Assembly: GCA_964620555.1 (NCBI GenBank)
Contig: CAZUGZ010000058.1
Location: 1-9,129, forward strand
Length of the DNA: 9,129 nucleotides
From: JAPOQD01 sp964620555
GTDB taxonomy: Bacteria; Pseudomonadota; Gammaproteobacteria; Pseudomonadales; Halieaceae
Direction of reading: 5' to 3'
Position numbers and translations under genes: made by a program. This document shows, one piece after another, positions 1 through 8,086 of the stretch; within the stretch, counting starts at the first letter, position 1; every line of letters begins with the position of its first letter. The notes under the pieces are model-generated. The model made no database searches and had not been told where the DNA came from. It was given only the letters and a program-made list of their open reading frames with translations.

Positions 1-742
1 GGAACGCGGTATGGAATACCGCACGTTTGCCGGCATCTTCCTGGCGCGTGTCGTACTGCTTGAAGATCAGCACCTCGTCCGGCGTCATTCGCGGGAAATA
101 ATACCAGCACTGGCTGCTGTCGTGGATCAGGCGGCAGTCGATCAGACGGGTGCGTGGCTCGGTGCGCCGCAGGCAATCGGCGTAAACGATGTCATCATCG
201 GCAACGGTTTCGACATCGCACAGTGCCAGCGGCATCAATTCAATCTCATGATCTGGGTCGGTTCCGCGCCAGACGTTGAACAGGGCGAAGTGGTGTTTTT
301 CCGGCACGTCCATGATGTCCTCGACAAAGGGGGTAAAGTCGGCGTGGGCTACCAGGGCATAGCGGCCAACGCCTGCGGGACCGATCACCTTCCCGGCACG
401 GAACTCGTGCTGCATGGTCCTGGCGGCAAGGCATCCGGTGGCAGCCTTGACCAGATGCGCGCAATGGTCGTAAAGGCGGCCCGTTACCAGTGAAGGATCG
501 CTGAAATCGAGGTCAATGGGAGCCTCCGACAACTGGAAACCCTCGCGCCCGATACTCGGTGCCTGTTTGAGCGAGCGGGCATCATGGATCCGGATCTGCT
601 TGCGGTAAAGTGCCGTACGACTGCCATCCGGGTCGAACGCGTCCTTGCCCAATAGCCGGGTGCCCCGATATTTCGGGTTGATGAAAACGCTGTCGGAAAT
701 CACGAAAGGCGCGTCTGTCAGTGGTGGCAGTTGCCTCCTCAT
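1..742 (-). CDS. CmcJ/NvfI-type (GA4 desaturase-like) oxygenase, C-terminus cut by window edge
   Basis: The reading frame is open from an ATG at 742 to the left edge, giving 247 residues with no stop; the C-terminus lies outside. A good ribosome site, GGAGG (750-754), sits 7 bases before the ATG. The protein resembles the non-haem Fe(II)/2-oxoglutarate-type oxidoreductases related to CmcJ (cephamycin), NvfI (fungal meroterpenoid) and gibberellin GA4 desaturase. Supporting marks are HADFTP at residues 133-138, a likely HxD iron-binding pair (H133, D135); FNVWRG at 155-160; CWYYFPRMTPDEVLIFKQYD at about 212-231; and HTAF at 244-247, near the expected distal His, all in the family's order. Such enzymes hydroxylate, desaturate or form peroxides on small molecules. 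Next to an NHLP precursor it may oxidise the core peptide, but that is inference. It has its own sigma70-like promoter and diverges from the methyltransferase. The family call is firm; the substrate is unknown. Confidence 0.85.
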   Translation of the reverse strand, partial: MRRQLPPLTDAPFVISDSVFINPKYRGTRLLGKDAFDPDGSRTALYRKQIRIHDARSLKQAPSIGREGFQLSEAPIDLDFSDPSLVTGRLYDHCAHLVKAATGCLAARTMQHEFRAGKVIGPAGVGRYALVAHADFTPFVEDIMDVPEKHHFALFNVWRGTDPDHEIELMPLALCDVETVADDDIVYADCLRRTEPRTRLIDCRLIHDSSQCWYYFPRMTPDEVLIFKQYDTRQEDAGKRAVFHTAF

Positions 743-783
743 CTCCCAACCTCCGAACCTGGTTGAGGTACTGGTGGCAGGGC

Positions 784-812
784 AGTGTAGGAAACGCCCT
801 GATGCGAGTCAA
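784..812 (-). promoter_or_regulatory. Sigma70-like promoter for the oxygenase gene
   Basis: On the minus strand TTGACT (812-807) is followed after exactly 17 bases by TACACT (789-784). Transcription would start near 777, leaving a leader of about 35 bases that contains the GGAGG ribosome site. Both hexamers match the consensus at four or five of six positions with ideal spacing. It differs from the promoter-like blocks shared by the methyltransferase, exporter and precursor genes, so the oxygenase may be controlled separately. Confidence 0.6.
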
Positions 813-874
813 GACAGCAGGGCTAGGGCAGAGGCAAAACGAGGGGAAAACAGGTCTTCCTGCAATGCAGGACA

Positions 875-903
875 GTTTCTTGTCTAATGGATACAGGTAT
901 AAT
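875..903 (+). promoter_or_regulatory. Promoter P1 for methyltransferase pair; contains 16-base element shared with exporter promoter
   Basis: A perfect TATAAT lies at 898-903. No good -35 box is seen at 16-18 bases; TTTCTT at 876-881 is the nearest, which suggests an activator. The 16 bases GTTTCTTGTCTAATGG (875-890) recur exactly, on the minus strand, at 8116-8101 in front of the export operon. There they are followed at the same distance by a similar AT-rich box. Downstream of the -10 box, AATGTTGAACCAGG is nearly repeated before the precursor gene. Transcription would start near 910. Confidence 0.55.
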
Positions 904-949
904 GTTGAACCAGGGCTGAAAGGCGACATGCAAATTGAGTTCAGAGTCA

Positions 950-1732
950 ATGGAAACCGATACCGGGGAAGACTCCGACACCACGCAGTGGTGGAAGGAA
1001 GAACAGATTCGCTATTGGCAGGAAACGACAGACCATTACCTGAAGTTCGGCACCACCATTCAGGCCGGGATATTTCTTGATGACGACTCTGCAGCCCAGT
1101 CGTTCGACGACAACAACCAAACCATCCTGACCCGCTCCGGTCTGCGCCGTGGTCAGGTAGTGCTCGATGCCGGATGCGGCGTGGGTGGTCCAGGCCTGTA
1201 TGCGGCCCTGCATATTCCGGCTCTGGAAGTACATGGCATCACCCTCTCGCCATATCAGGCAGAACTGGCCCAGCGCCTGATTGCCGATTCCCCGGCCCGC
1301 GGGCGGGTTCATGTTCAGGTGGGGGACTACCACAGGCTGCCGTTTCCGAACCACAAGTTCGACTGTGCGCTTTTTCTGGAGTCTGCGGGATACTCCTTTC
1401 AGCTCGAGGAGCTCTTCACCGAGATTGCCCGGGTATTGCGCCCTGGTGGGAAGGTCTACATCAAGGATGTGTTCCGTAGGTCCGGGGAAATGACGGTTCA
1501 GGAGTGGAAGCAGATCGATGCATTTTGCCGGATATACGTTCAGCCGACACCCTCCATGGAAGAGATGGTGGCGGCGCTTCAAGCTGCCGGGTTCAGTGTC
1601 ACGTCAGCACTGGATATCACGCCGATGATCATTCCCAGGCCCAGGGAGAAGGAGTTTGGCCTCTCCCGCTTTCGGACTTTTCCGGTTCTGCCCATTCACT
1701 GGGGGGAAATTGTCGCCGATTGGCCCGCCTGA
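950..1732 (+). CDS. Class I SAM-dependent methyltransferase
   Basis: A 260-residue Rossmann-type methyltransferase of the UbiE/sterol/tocopherol methyltransferase style. Motif I is VLDAGCGVGG at about residues 71-80, which binds SAM. A conserved acidic Asp-Tyr follows (VGDYHRLPF), then ESAGYS and the post-motif LRPGGKVYIKDVF. The N-terminus is rich in Asp, Glu and Trp. Length is normal for a single-domain enzyme, with no added domain. I use the ATG at 950; a TTG at 935 would add five residues. Neither has a strong ribosome site. It is the first gene of a two-gene plus-strand unit whose second gene overlaps its end. In this context it may methylate the RiPP core at an Asp, Ser, Tyr or the C-terminal carboxylate, or a small molecule; the sequence does not say which. 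The family call is firm, the substrate open. Confidence 0.9.
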   Translation: METDTGEDSDTTQWWKEEQIRYWQETTDHYLKFGTTIQAGIFLDDDSAAQSFDDNNQTILTRSGLRRGQVVLDAGCGVGGPGLYAALHIPALEVHGITLSPYQAELAQRLIADSPARGRVHVQVGDYHRLPFPNHKFDCALFLESAGYSFQLEELFTEIARVLRPGGKVYIKDVFRRSGEMTVQEWKQIDAFCRIYVQPTPSMEEMVAALQAAGFSVTSALDITPMIIPRPREKEFGLSRFRTFPVLPIHWGEIVADWPA

Positions 1733-2816
1733 ACAGGCGCCTGCAATAGAGCACTTCCGGGACGTATTGACTGGACTGCGCAGCCAGATCCCGGAATCCC
1801 TGCTTGCCGGGCGGGGCTGGAGCCGTCTGCTTGAGCGGGTAGGAGACCTGCCCGCCGCCACCGCGACTTCCTTGTGCGGTTTTGAATTCAGGCTTGACGA
1901 ACCCGAGCCGGCAGCGGACTTCACAAACCCGGTTGCCCGTGACCCGGTGAAGCGCTACCACCTTGCCAGGGGTGAGACAGCCGCGCCCGCATCCACCGAT
2001 GCCTGGCTCGCCGGGCATCTGATGGACCCATCCGGCACCGATCACTGGCTTGAGTCCGTGTTGCTGGCCTATGACATCATTGATGCCGCTCCATCGCGGC
2101 CTGTTCCGCCGGTTGTCTACCTGCGGCTGCGGTCCGGCCCTGGAACAGGGGGGAACGCAGTCAGGCCTGCCGCCATTGCGGCTGCGGTTGCACAGGCAGC
2201 CGCACGCAAAGACCAGGGACCGGAGTATCGCGCCCTGATGCGGGTCCTGGGCTGCCTGCCGGCGGGTGCCCGGCTTGCTTATGTCGGGGCGACCCCGGGC
2301 CGTACGCCTCGATCCGTACGACTGCTTGTGGCGGACATGGAACTCCATGAAGTCGAGCCGCTGTTACGGCAGCTCGCATGGCCGGGTTCGGTTGCCACGG
2401 TACTGGAGTTGCTGTCCGGCATGCGCGATCTCTGCAGGCGCTTCCTGTTCCTCTTCGATGCCACCGAAGACGGCGCATTGCCAAGGCTCGGCTTCGAATT
2501 GCACCCGGTGCGGAAAAACGTGACGGATTACCGCGCCCTGCTCACCGCCTGGCTGATCACATCGAAACGTGACTGGAGGCCGGTGGTCCGGCGCCTGGTC
2601 GACTGGCAGTTGTGCCTGCCTGCAAAGGCCGAAGGGCTTCTCGAGTGGCCCCGGCTGAGAACGGTTTTCGGGAATGACGGGGCATTTCAGCTGTACATGG
2701 GAATCAATCACGTCAAGTTACTGGTCCATGGTGAGCGTGTGCAGGCAAAGGCCTACGGAGGCTTACGCCTGTTGCCGCTGGACCAGGTCGCGAAAGGGAC
2801 CTTCTTCCGCGAGTAA
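1710..2816 (+). CDS. Uncharacterised ~368-residue protein, translationally linked to the methyltransferase
   Basis: I do not recognise a named family. From TTG 1710 the protein has about 368 residues and overlaps the methyltransferase stop by 23 bases. A TTG at 1656, with GGAG seven bases upstream, would add 18 residues and lengthen the overlap to 77 bases. No in-frame ATG occurs before about residue 104, so a non-ATG start is likely. It looks soluble, with no signal peptide or membrane helix. The most conserved-looking parts are a LFLFDATEDG..PRLGFEL strand pair, a CLPAKAEGLLEWP helix and a C-terminal INHVKLLV....QAKAYGGLRL block. They recall uncharacterised proteins I remember with an LD-G-..PR-GLE pattern and an AKAYLG-like end, without known function. 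No Cys cluster, Walker motif or SAM motif is visible. Overlap with the methyltransferase suggests a joint job, perhaps as a modifying enzyme or leader-binding partner (inference). Its 3' end overlaps the convergent exporter gene by 54 bases. Confidence 0.75.
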   Translation: MSPIGPPEQAPAIEHFRDVLTGLRSQIPESLLAGRGWSRLLERVGDLPAATATSLCGFEFRLDEPEPAADFTNPVARDPVKRYHLARGETAAPASTDAWLAGHLMDPSGTDHWLESVLLAYDIIDAAPSRPVPPVVYLRLRSGPGTGGNAVRPAAIAAAVAQAAARKDQGPEYRALMRVLGCLPAGARLAYVGATPGRTPRSVRLLVADMELHEVEPLLRQLAWPGSVATVLELLSGMRDLCRRFLFLFDATEDGALPRLGFELHPVRKNVTDYRALLTAWLITSKRDWRPVVRRLVDWQLCLPAKAEGLLEWPRLRTVFGNDGAFQLYMGINHVKLLVHGERVQAKAYGGLRLLPLDQVAKGTFFRE

Positions 2817-5669
2817 TTCCTCAAATCCGCCCACCTGGGCAACCCGGCCTGCCTGCAGCACATAAATCCGGTTCGCCATGCGGATGGTGGAAAGCCGGTG
2901 TGCGATAACCAGACGGGTACTGGTGGACTCCTCAATCGCTTTCATGGTCCGAGCCTGGCTTTTCGTGTCCAGCCAGCTTGTGGGCTCGTCGAGAAAGATG
3001 ATGCGGGGGTTGCGGATCAGTGCAGCGGCGATGCGGATTCGCTGGCTCTGTCCACCGGAGAAGGTCGTCGAGTTCTCATCCACCGGGGTGTGCAGTCCCA
3101 TCGGCATGGCCCGAATGTCCTCATCGACTCCGGCAAGCCGTGCAGCTCGCCAGGCGTCATTCTCGCTCAATTCCCTGTCGGTACCGATGATATTGTCAAG
3201 CACCGTACCACTCTGCAGGGAGCCATCCTGTGGCACCACCCCGATTTGTTTTCGCACCGTGGCAAGATCCAGTTGCGCAAGGTTCCGGCCGTCGAAGTAC
3301 ACCGCCCCCGTGCCCGGTTTCTCCAGGCCAAGGGCGAGCCGGAACACGGTGCTTTTGCCCGCGCCGGATTCACCCACGATCGCGATGAACTCGCCAGGCC
3401 TGGCATGAATCGACACTTCCTGCAGGATCGGTACCGTCTCCGAATAGCCGAAATTCAGTTTGTCCAGCAGGATTTCGCCTTCCAGGGTTTTCTGCACTCC
3501 GCGGGAGGCGCCCGATTGGGGTGTAGCGGCGAGGATCGGCAACACCTGTTCGCAGGCTGGCTGGATGAAAGCGACGGACCGGGCCGAATTGCCCAGCATG
3601 ACAAGGGCCAGGAACAGAACCATGGCCGCGGTGTGGGCCGTGAGGAAGTCGGCGGTGGCCAGCCCTTCCGGCCCCTGGGCCGCCGCCACCGCGAACAGTG
3701 CAGCGCTACCAAGAGCGGGCACCGCAGCGGCAATGGCGGTTATCCGCTCACTGAGGATGGATTGCTGGATTTCGGCGTGTTTGTGCTTGCGAAAGCGCCT
3801 TGCCCAAGCGGCAAAGGCCATATCCTCGGCGCCGGTGGTACGCAGCTTCGCAATCCCACTCAAGAACTGGTGCAACTCGCCCAGAAGCTGGCGTGAAGAC
3901 TGCAGATAATGACGCTGGTGTTCGATCAGGCCCATGCAGTATCCGGCAGTGAGTCCGAGCACAACACCGGTCAGCGCGGTGACTGTCCAGCCCAGCGTCG
4001 CATCATAGAAAAACAGCACGCCAAGTGCCGGCAAGGCGAACAGGGTGGACAAGACCGTATCGGCCGTGACTCCGGCCACATGATCCCGGACATCCTGAAA
4101 GATCATCGATCTCGCTGCGAGCTCGCCAGCATTGAAGCGGCGGAAAAATTTCGGTCGCAGACGCAGCAGGCGATCCTGAACCGCTGCGCCGATACGTGCG
4201 GCGAGGCGCCCTTCAAGGCGCATGAGCGCCATGCCCCGCAGCACCTGTGCCAGGGCCGCCACAAAGCCGAGTCCGATCAGGACTGCGGCAAAATGGAACA
4301 GTGCAGCCGCTTCCCGTGAAGGAACCACATCTTCAACCAGCAGGTTGACCGCAAGCGCGGGCGTCAATACCAGCAATCCCGCGCCGAGACCGAACACCAC
4401 CAGCCGCAAAAGTTGGCCGGACCCCGTTGCAGCCCCAACGCGAAGCAACCCGCGTATCGATGCAGGGCCATCGTTGGGTAACACGGGATAGAGCAGACAG
4501 GCATCGCGGAGTTCTGCGCCGGTTCCAGCATTTGCCGGCGTGGACCTGCCGGTCTCCGGGTCCACTACCCGGTAGCGACCGGTCCGGCCGGGCAACAGTA
4601 CCACAGGCTGATCACTATCCCGCCGAAAAGCCAGCATCGCACCGCTGTCACCAAGCCACCACCGGTCTTCTTCCGTCAACCGCACGCCTCGCTGGCGCAA
4701 GCCGGATGCCTCGCAGTAATCATCCAGCGAAGGCTGCGCATCACCAGAGACGGCCGGTGCGCGAATATCGAGCCCCTCACGACTGCCTATCATGCCCAAG
4801 GCCCTGCCAAGCGCAGTGCGACCTTCGGATTGCCTGCGGAAGGTCAGGAGGTCCGCGAGTTCCTTTCTCGCCTGTAATTTTTCGCGGTGACGCAGGGTGG
4901 CCCGGGCTACTTGCAGGTTGGCATCGTCCGCCAGCAGCAGGCGTCTGTGGATCGATTCCGCGCCGAGCGCCAGGCGGTGAAACTCCGGCAGGCCCGCAGT
5001 GAGCAGGACCTTGACGCCAAGCTCTTGGGACGAGCGGCAGACAACCCCTTCGGTTGAATGCAGCCTGATCCAGCTGTCCCGGGTTACCGGCATCAGGCCC
5101 GGCGACCTTGACCCGGAGTCCACCACATCAAGGAAAGTGGCGTCCAGATGATCGGCGGCAAGCCACACCACGCCCCGTTCCGCCGCAAAGACGCCAGCAC
5201 TGATTTCGTGCCCCGGGGAAAGTCGTCGCTCAATTTGGGGGTGGCTCTCGATTTCGGCCGTCACCGCAGCGGAAAGATCCTTAATCCAGGCATCAAGCTG
5301 AACCAAGACCTCGGGCGCGACTCCGTCATGTGCCTCTCCCCGGGCGGCCTCCTCCAGCAAGCGCGCAAGGGGAAGGCGTCGCAGGCCCGTGGCCTGGACA
5401 CCCTTGGCGACCAGCAGCGTCGAGTGCCCGGTCTCCGCCGCCCCAAACACCAGCCGGCCCGGTTCGAGGCGTGCCACATGCCGGAACGGAGCCTCCATCC
5501 GGCCATCGGAAAGCTCCGTTCCCAGAATGTCGACCGCTCCTGTCTCAACGAACCAGACGAGACCGGGATCATTCAGCCAGATCGGGCGATTCCCGGCGGC
5601 AGCATGGTGCTCGCCCGCGGCCGCAGCGAATTCCGCCAATGAACCTCCCATTTTATTCTCATTCGCCAT
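2763..5669 (-). CDS. NHLM-type export ABC transporter, permease/ATP-binding subunit with long N-terminal extension
   Basis: A 968-residue ABC half-transporter matching the NHLM bacteriocin ATP-binding type. Residues 1 to about 410 form a soluble extension; near its start is WFVETGAVDI..., the mark of this family, which resembles a cyclic-nucleotide-binding fold. A membrane domain spans about 415-720. The nucleotide-binding domain has Walker A GESGAGKST (about 766), signature FSGGQ (870-874), Walker B IIFLDEP (about 890-896) and the switch His in IAHRLST (H924). There is no peptidase domain. The usual LDEATSALD reads LDEPTSWLD here, probably still active because the Walker B Glu is kept. The start ATG at 5669 overlaps the upstream stop by 11 bases, implying translational coupling; an ATG at 5714 would overlap far more. 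It likely pairs with the peptidase-bearing partner to export the peptide. The last 54 bases overlap the convergent plus-strand gene. Confidence 0.9.
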   Translation of the reverse strand: MANENKMGGSLAEFAAAAGEHHAAAGNRPIWLNDPGLVWFVETGAVDILGTELSDGRMEAPFRHVARLEPGRLVFGAAETGHSTLLVAKGVQATGLRRLPLARLLEEAARGEAHDGVAPEVLVQLDAWIKDLSAAVTAEIESHPQIERRLSPGHEISAGVFAAERGVVWLAADHLDATFLDVVDSGSRSPGLMPVTRDSWIRLHSTEGVVCRSSQELGVKVLLTAGLPEFHRLALGAESIHRRLLLADDANLQVARATLRHREKLQARKELADLLTFRRQSEGRTALGRALGMIGSREGLDIRAPAVSGDAQPSLDDYCEASGLRQRGVRLTEEDRWWLGDSGAMLAFRRDSDQPVVLLPGRTGRYRVVDPETGRSTPANAGTGAELRDACLLYPVLPNDGPASIRGLLRVGAATGSGQLLRLVVFGLGAGLLVLTPALAVNLLVEDVVPSREAAALFHFAAVLIGLGFVAALAQVLRGMALMRLEGRLAARIGAAVQDRLLRLRPKFFRRFNAGELAARSMIFQDVRDHVAGVTADTVLSTLFALPALGVLFFYDATLGWTVTALTGVVLGLTAGYCMGLIEHQRHYLQSSRQLLGELHQFLSGIAKLRTTGAEDMAFAAWARRFRKHKHAEIQQSILSERITAIAAAVPALGSAALFAVAAAQGPEGLATADFLTAHTAAMVLFLALVMLGNSARSVAFIQPACEQVLPILAATPQSGASRGVQKTLEGEILLDKLNFGYSETVPILQEVSIHARPGEFIAIVGESGAGKSTVFRLALGLEKPGTGAVYFDGRNLAQLDLATVRKQIGVVPQDGSLQSGTVLDNIIGTDRELSENDAWRAARLAGVDEDIRAMPMGLHTPVDENSTTFSGGQSQRIRIAAALIRNPRIIFLDEPTSWLDTKSQARTMKAIEESTSTRLVIAHRLSTIRMANRIYVLQAGRVAQVGGFEELLAEEGPFRDLVQRQQA

Positions 5670-7878
5670 GGAGCAACCTGCGATAGAAACTGTCATCAGC
5701 ATAGAGTTCCTCATGGGTACCCTGCTCGACGATGCGGCCCTGGTCCATGACGACGATACTGTCAGCGTCGCGAATCGTGCTCAGGCGGTGGGCAATGATC
5801 AGGCAGGAGCAGCCCCGGCGGCGGATTCGGTCGTCGATCAGTAATTCAGTCGTTGGATCAAGGGCGCTGGTGGCCTCATCCAGGATCAGCAGCGACGGAT
5901 TGTTGACCAGGGCCCGAGCGATCTCGAGCCGGGCACGCTGGCCGCCACTGAAATTCCGTCCGCCTTCTTCCACCATCGACTCGTATCCTGTCGACCGACT
6001 GATGATTTCCTCATGGATCGCAGCATCCCTGGCGGCGGCGGTTACATGGCGCTCGGGAGTCGTCGCGTCCCACATGGTCAGATTGTTGCGTATGCTCGCG
6101 GCGAACAGCACGGGTTGCTGATTGACGATGGAAACCGATCGGCAAAATACATCCCGCGGAATATCGGCAAGGGGATGTCCGTCGTACAGTACCTCCCCGG
6201 ACCAAGGCTGATGTAGTCCTACTGCCAGCATCGCCATGGTGGATTTACCGGATCCACTGGCACCCACCACCGCCACGCGCTGGCCGGGCTCGATCGTCAG
6301 ATTGAAGTTTTCCACCAGTGGCGAGCGATTCCGCTGGTAACCGAAACTGACTGCATGCAGTTCCAGCCTGCCAACCAGCCGCAGTCGGCCTTCGAGCACC
6401 CGGACCCGCTGTTGCGAACCGGTATCGTTGTCCACCAGAGTCGTTTCCCTGGACGTGTTGAAAACATCATCCATTCTCGCCAGGTCCGCATCCAGCGTCG
6501 CCAGCAGGTCGGAGAACTGGCCGATGCTGGTGACCGGACGAAGGAAATTGCCGGCCAGCACATAGAACCCTATCAATGTACCGAGGCTCATGTCCCCGGA
6601 CATCACGCGCCAGCCGCCAAGGCCGAATACCAGTGCCGCAGTGAGCAACTGGAACAGCTGCGGCAGTGCAGCCGCGACATGGCCAAGCTCCACGAACTTT
6701 TGTCGGGTGCCCAGTTCGCGGGCCTGTCTGCCGCTCCAGCGGGAAAAGAAATCGTTCTCCCTCGCCGTTGCCTGCAAGGTCTCGATCATCTGCAGAGCCG
6801 ATACGCTCATACCCGCGAAGAGTCCCTGCTCACGCCGCAGCTGATGATTCCTGTCCCGGCGAAGCCGGGTCAGAACATGAATCGATATCATGCAGCCGAC
6901 ACCAAGGATGGCCACGGTCGCACCCAACAGAAAATCGAAAGTAAGCATGACCGCGAGAAAGGCCAAACTCATCACCAGATCCACGCCCAGTCGCACCAGC
7001 TGGCCCGCGCTCACATCGGCCACCTGGTCAATCAGACGCATGCGCAGTGCCAGATCGCCGGCAAACCGGTGGGAAAAGAAGCGCATGGGAAGCCGAAGCA
7101 GGTGGTCCAGATAACGGTCCGACTGATCGATCGACAGCCGTACCATCAGGTCGTTCAGGGAACGCATCTGTAGCCAGGTGAAAAAGGCGGTGAGCCCGCC
7201 AGCGATCACCATGGCTGCGGTCAGCGCCCCACCCGCACCTGTCTGCTGCGCCAGCAGTACCCGGTCGACGAACTGGGCGAGCAGGGCCGGCAGGGCCAGA
7301 GAGGTCAGGGCAAGCAGAAAGCCGTAGAGGGTCGCGCGGGCCAGCGATTTGCGATAGCCGCGCAGCCAGGGCCACAGTCGCCGAACGACGCCTGGCCGCG
7401 GGCCGGATGTGCGAAAGCCGCAGTCCGGCTCAAGCAGAAGGCACACACCGGTGTAGTCGCGATTGAAGGTGTCGGCATCGACCATCCGGTGGCCCTCGGC
7501 AGGATCATTCAGGTACCAGCGCCCGTGCCTGTGCCTCTCAAGCACGACAAAGTGCCTGAACCCCCAGAACAGGATCATGGGCATTGGCAGCTGGGCCAGA
7601 TTATTGATCTGACTTGACCAGCCGGTCGCCTTGAGACCGTAACTCCGGGCAGCGAGTGCAAGATCCTCAAGCGTCGAGCCGTCGCGCCCTACACCGCACT
7701 TCTCGCGCAGTTCTTCCAAAGGCACCCATCGACCAAAATGCGCGAGCACGATACCAAGGCAGGCAGCACCGCAGTCGGTGGCTTCCAACTGCATGACCAG
7801 CGGCGTACGACGGCGCCTTGAGTGGCGCCTTGGCGGGGCAGAACCAGCGGATGAATTCGACCGGTGGCTATCTTCCAT
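5659..7878 (-). CDS. NHLM-type peptidase-containing ABC exporter (C39 peptidase/permease/ATPase)
   Basis: A 739-residue PCAT-type transporter. The N-terminal C39 domain (about 26-155) has the full catalytic set: oxyanion Gln30 and Cys36 in QLEATDCGAACL, His109 in GFRHFVVLE, and Asp125 in NDPAEG. A six-helix membrane domain covers about 180-470. The ATPase has Walker A GASGSGKST (about 539), FSGGQ (643-647), Walker B LLILDEATSALD (Glu668) and the switch His697. The peptidase would cut the precursor after its Gly-Gly and the transporter would move the product out of the cytoplasm. Residues 1-25 are Ser- and Arg-rich and precede the peptidase fold. The ATG at 7878 is 12 bases after the stop of the mini-adaptor gene, with no clear ribosome site, so coupling to that gene is likely. 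It overlaps the next ABC gene by 11 bases. Function is firm; the cargo is inferred from the nearby precursor. Confidence 0.93.
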   Translation of the reverse strand: MEDSHRSNSSAGSAPPRRHSRRRRTPLVMQLEATDCGAACLGIVLAHFGRWVPLEELREKCGVGRDGSTLEDLALAARSYGLKATGWSSQINNLAQLPMPMILFWGFRHFVVLERHRHGRWYLNDPAEGHRMVDADTFNRDYTGVCLLLEPDCGFRTSGPRPGVVRRLWPWLRGYRKSLARATLYGFLLALTSLALPALLAQFVDRVLLAQQTGAGGALTAAMVIAGGLTAFFTWLQMRSLNDLMVRLSIDQSDRYLDHLLRLPMRFFSHRFAGDLALRMRLIDQVADVSAGQLVRLGVDLVMSLAFLAVMLTFDFLLGATVAILGVGCMISIHVLTRLRRDRNHQLRREQGLFAGMSVSALQMIETLQATARENDFFSRWSGRQARELGTRQKFVELGHVAAALPQLFQLLTAALVFGLGGWRVMSGDMSLGTLIGFYVLAGNFLRPVTSIGQFSDLLATLDADLARMDDVFNTSRETTLVDNDTGSQQRVRVLEGRLRLVGRLELHAVSFGYQRNRSPLVENFNLTIEPGQRVAVVGASGSGKSTMAMLAVGLHQPWSGEVLYDGHPLADIPRDVFCRSVSIVNQQPVLFAASIRNNLTMWDATTPERHVTAAARDAAIHEEIISRSTGYESMVEEGGRNFSGGQRARLEIARALVNNPSLLILDEATSALDPTTELLIDDRIRRRGCSCLIIAHRLSTIRDADSIVVMDQGRIVEQGTHEELYADDSFYRRLLHGE

Positions 7879-7890
7879 CGGAATGGAAAA

Positions 7891-8061
7891 TCAGATCAGG
7901 AATGCAGCAGCGGCAGCCACTACAAACAGGACGCATACGCCCAACGCCAGCAGAAAAATTCGTTCGTGAGGCGCAGTGACCCGTAACAGATCATCCAGTG
8001 CTTCGGGTTGCGTGTTGCGGATCAGCGCTTCCCGGCGATAGGGATTTCTGCCGGACATCAT
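7891..8061 (-). CDS. Mini HlyD-like protein: N-terminal segment of an NHLM secretion adaptor only
   Basis: A 56-residue protein from ATG 8061 (the adjacent ATG at 8058 is equally possible). The frame extends to an ATG at 8100, but that would place the start upstream of the predicted transcription start. After MMSGRNP comes YRREALIRNTQPEALDDLLRV, then TAPHERI and one hydrophobic helix of about 18 residues at the C-terminus. This closely follows the start of NHLM-type HlyD adaptors, which in my memory begin like FRKEALERLSSPEQLDQLL before their membrane helix. The periplasmic barrel, coiled-coil and lipoyl parts are absent. The stop TGA is 12 bases before the exporter start, so no room remains for them. 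It may be a minimal inner-membrane docking subunit or the residue of a deletion. No ribosome site is obvious. Confidence 0.65.
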   Translation of the reverse strand: MMSGRNPYRREALIRNTQPEALDDLLRVTAPHERIFLLALGVCVLFVVAAAAAFLI

Positions 8062-8086
8062 GAATCTACAAGCGGCTGGCACATTA

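Noticed and set aside
11..493. Plus-strand frame of 160 codons at the left edge
   Set aside because: Antisense to the oxygenase frame, which has the recognisable motifs, a ribosome site and a promoter.
928..1080. ATG at 928 with a good AAAGG ribosome site
   Set aside because: It opens a different frame with no family features and would run into the methyltransferase gene; perhaps a short leader peptide, but nothing supports that.
1629..2348. Minus-strand frame of 239 codons
   Set aside because: Antisense to the unknown plus-strand gene; no ribosome site and no protein-like pattern, whereas the plus frame follows the methyltransferase directly.
2898..3896. Long plus-strand frame of 332 codons
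   Set aside because: It lies wholly antisense to the second ABC gene, whose ATPase motifs are intact, and its composition is that of a GC-rich shadow frame.
6355..7173. Plus-strand frame of 272 codons
   Set aside because: Antisense to the membrane domain of the C39 exporter; His- and Gln-rich with no family features.
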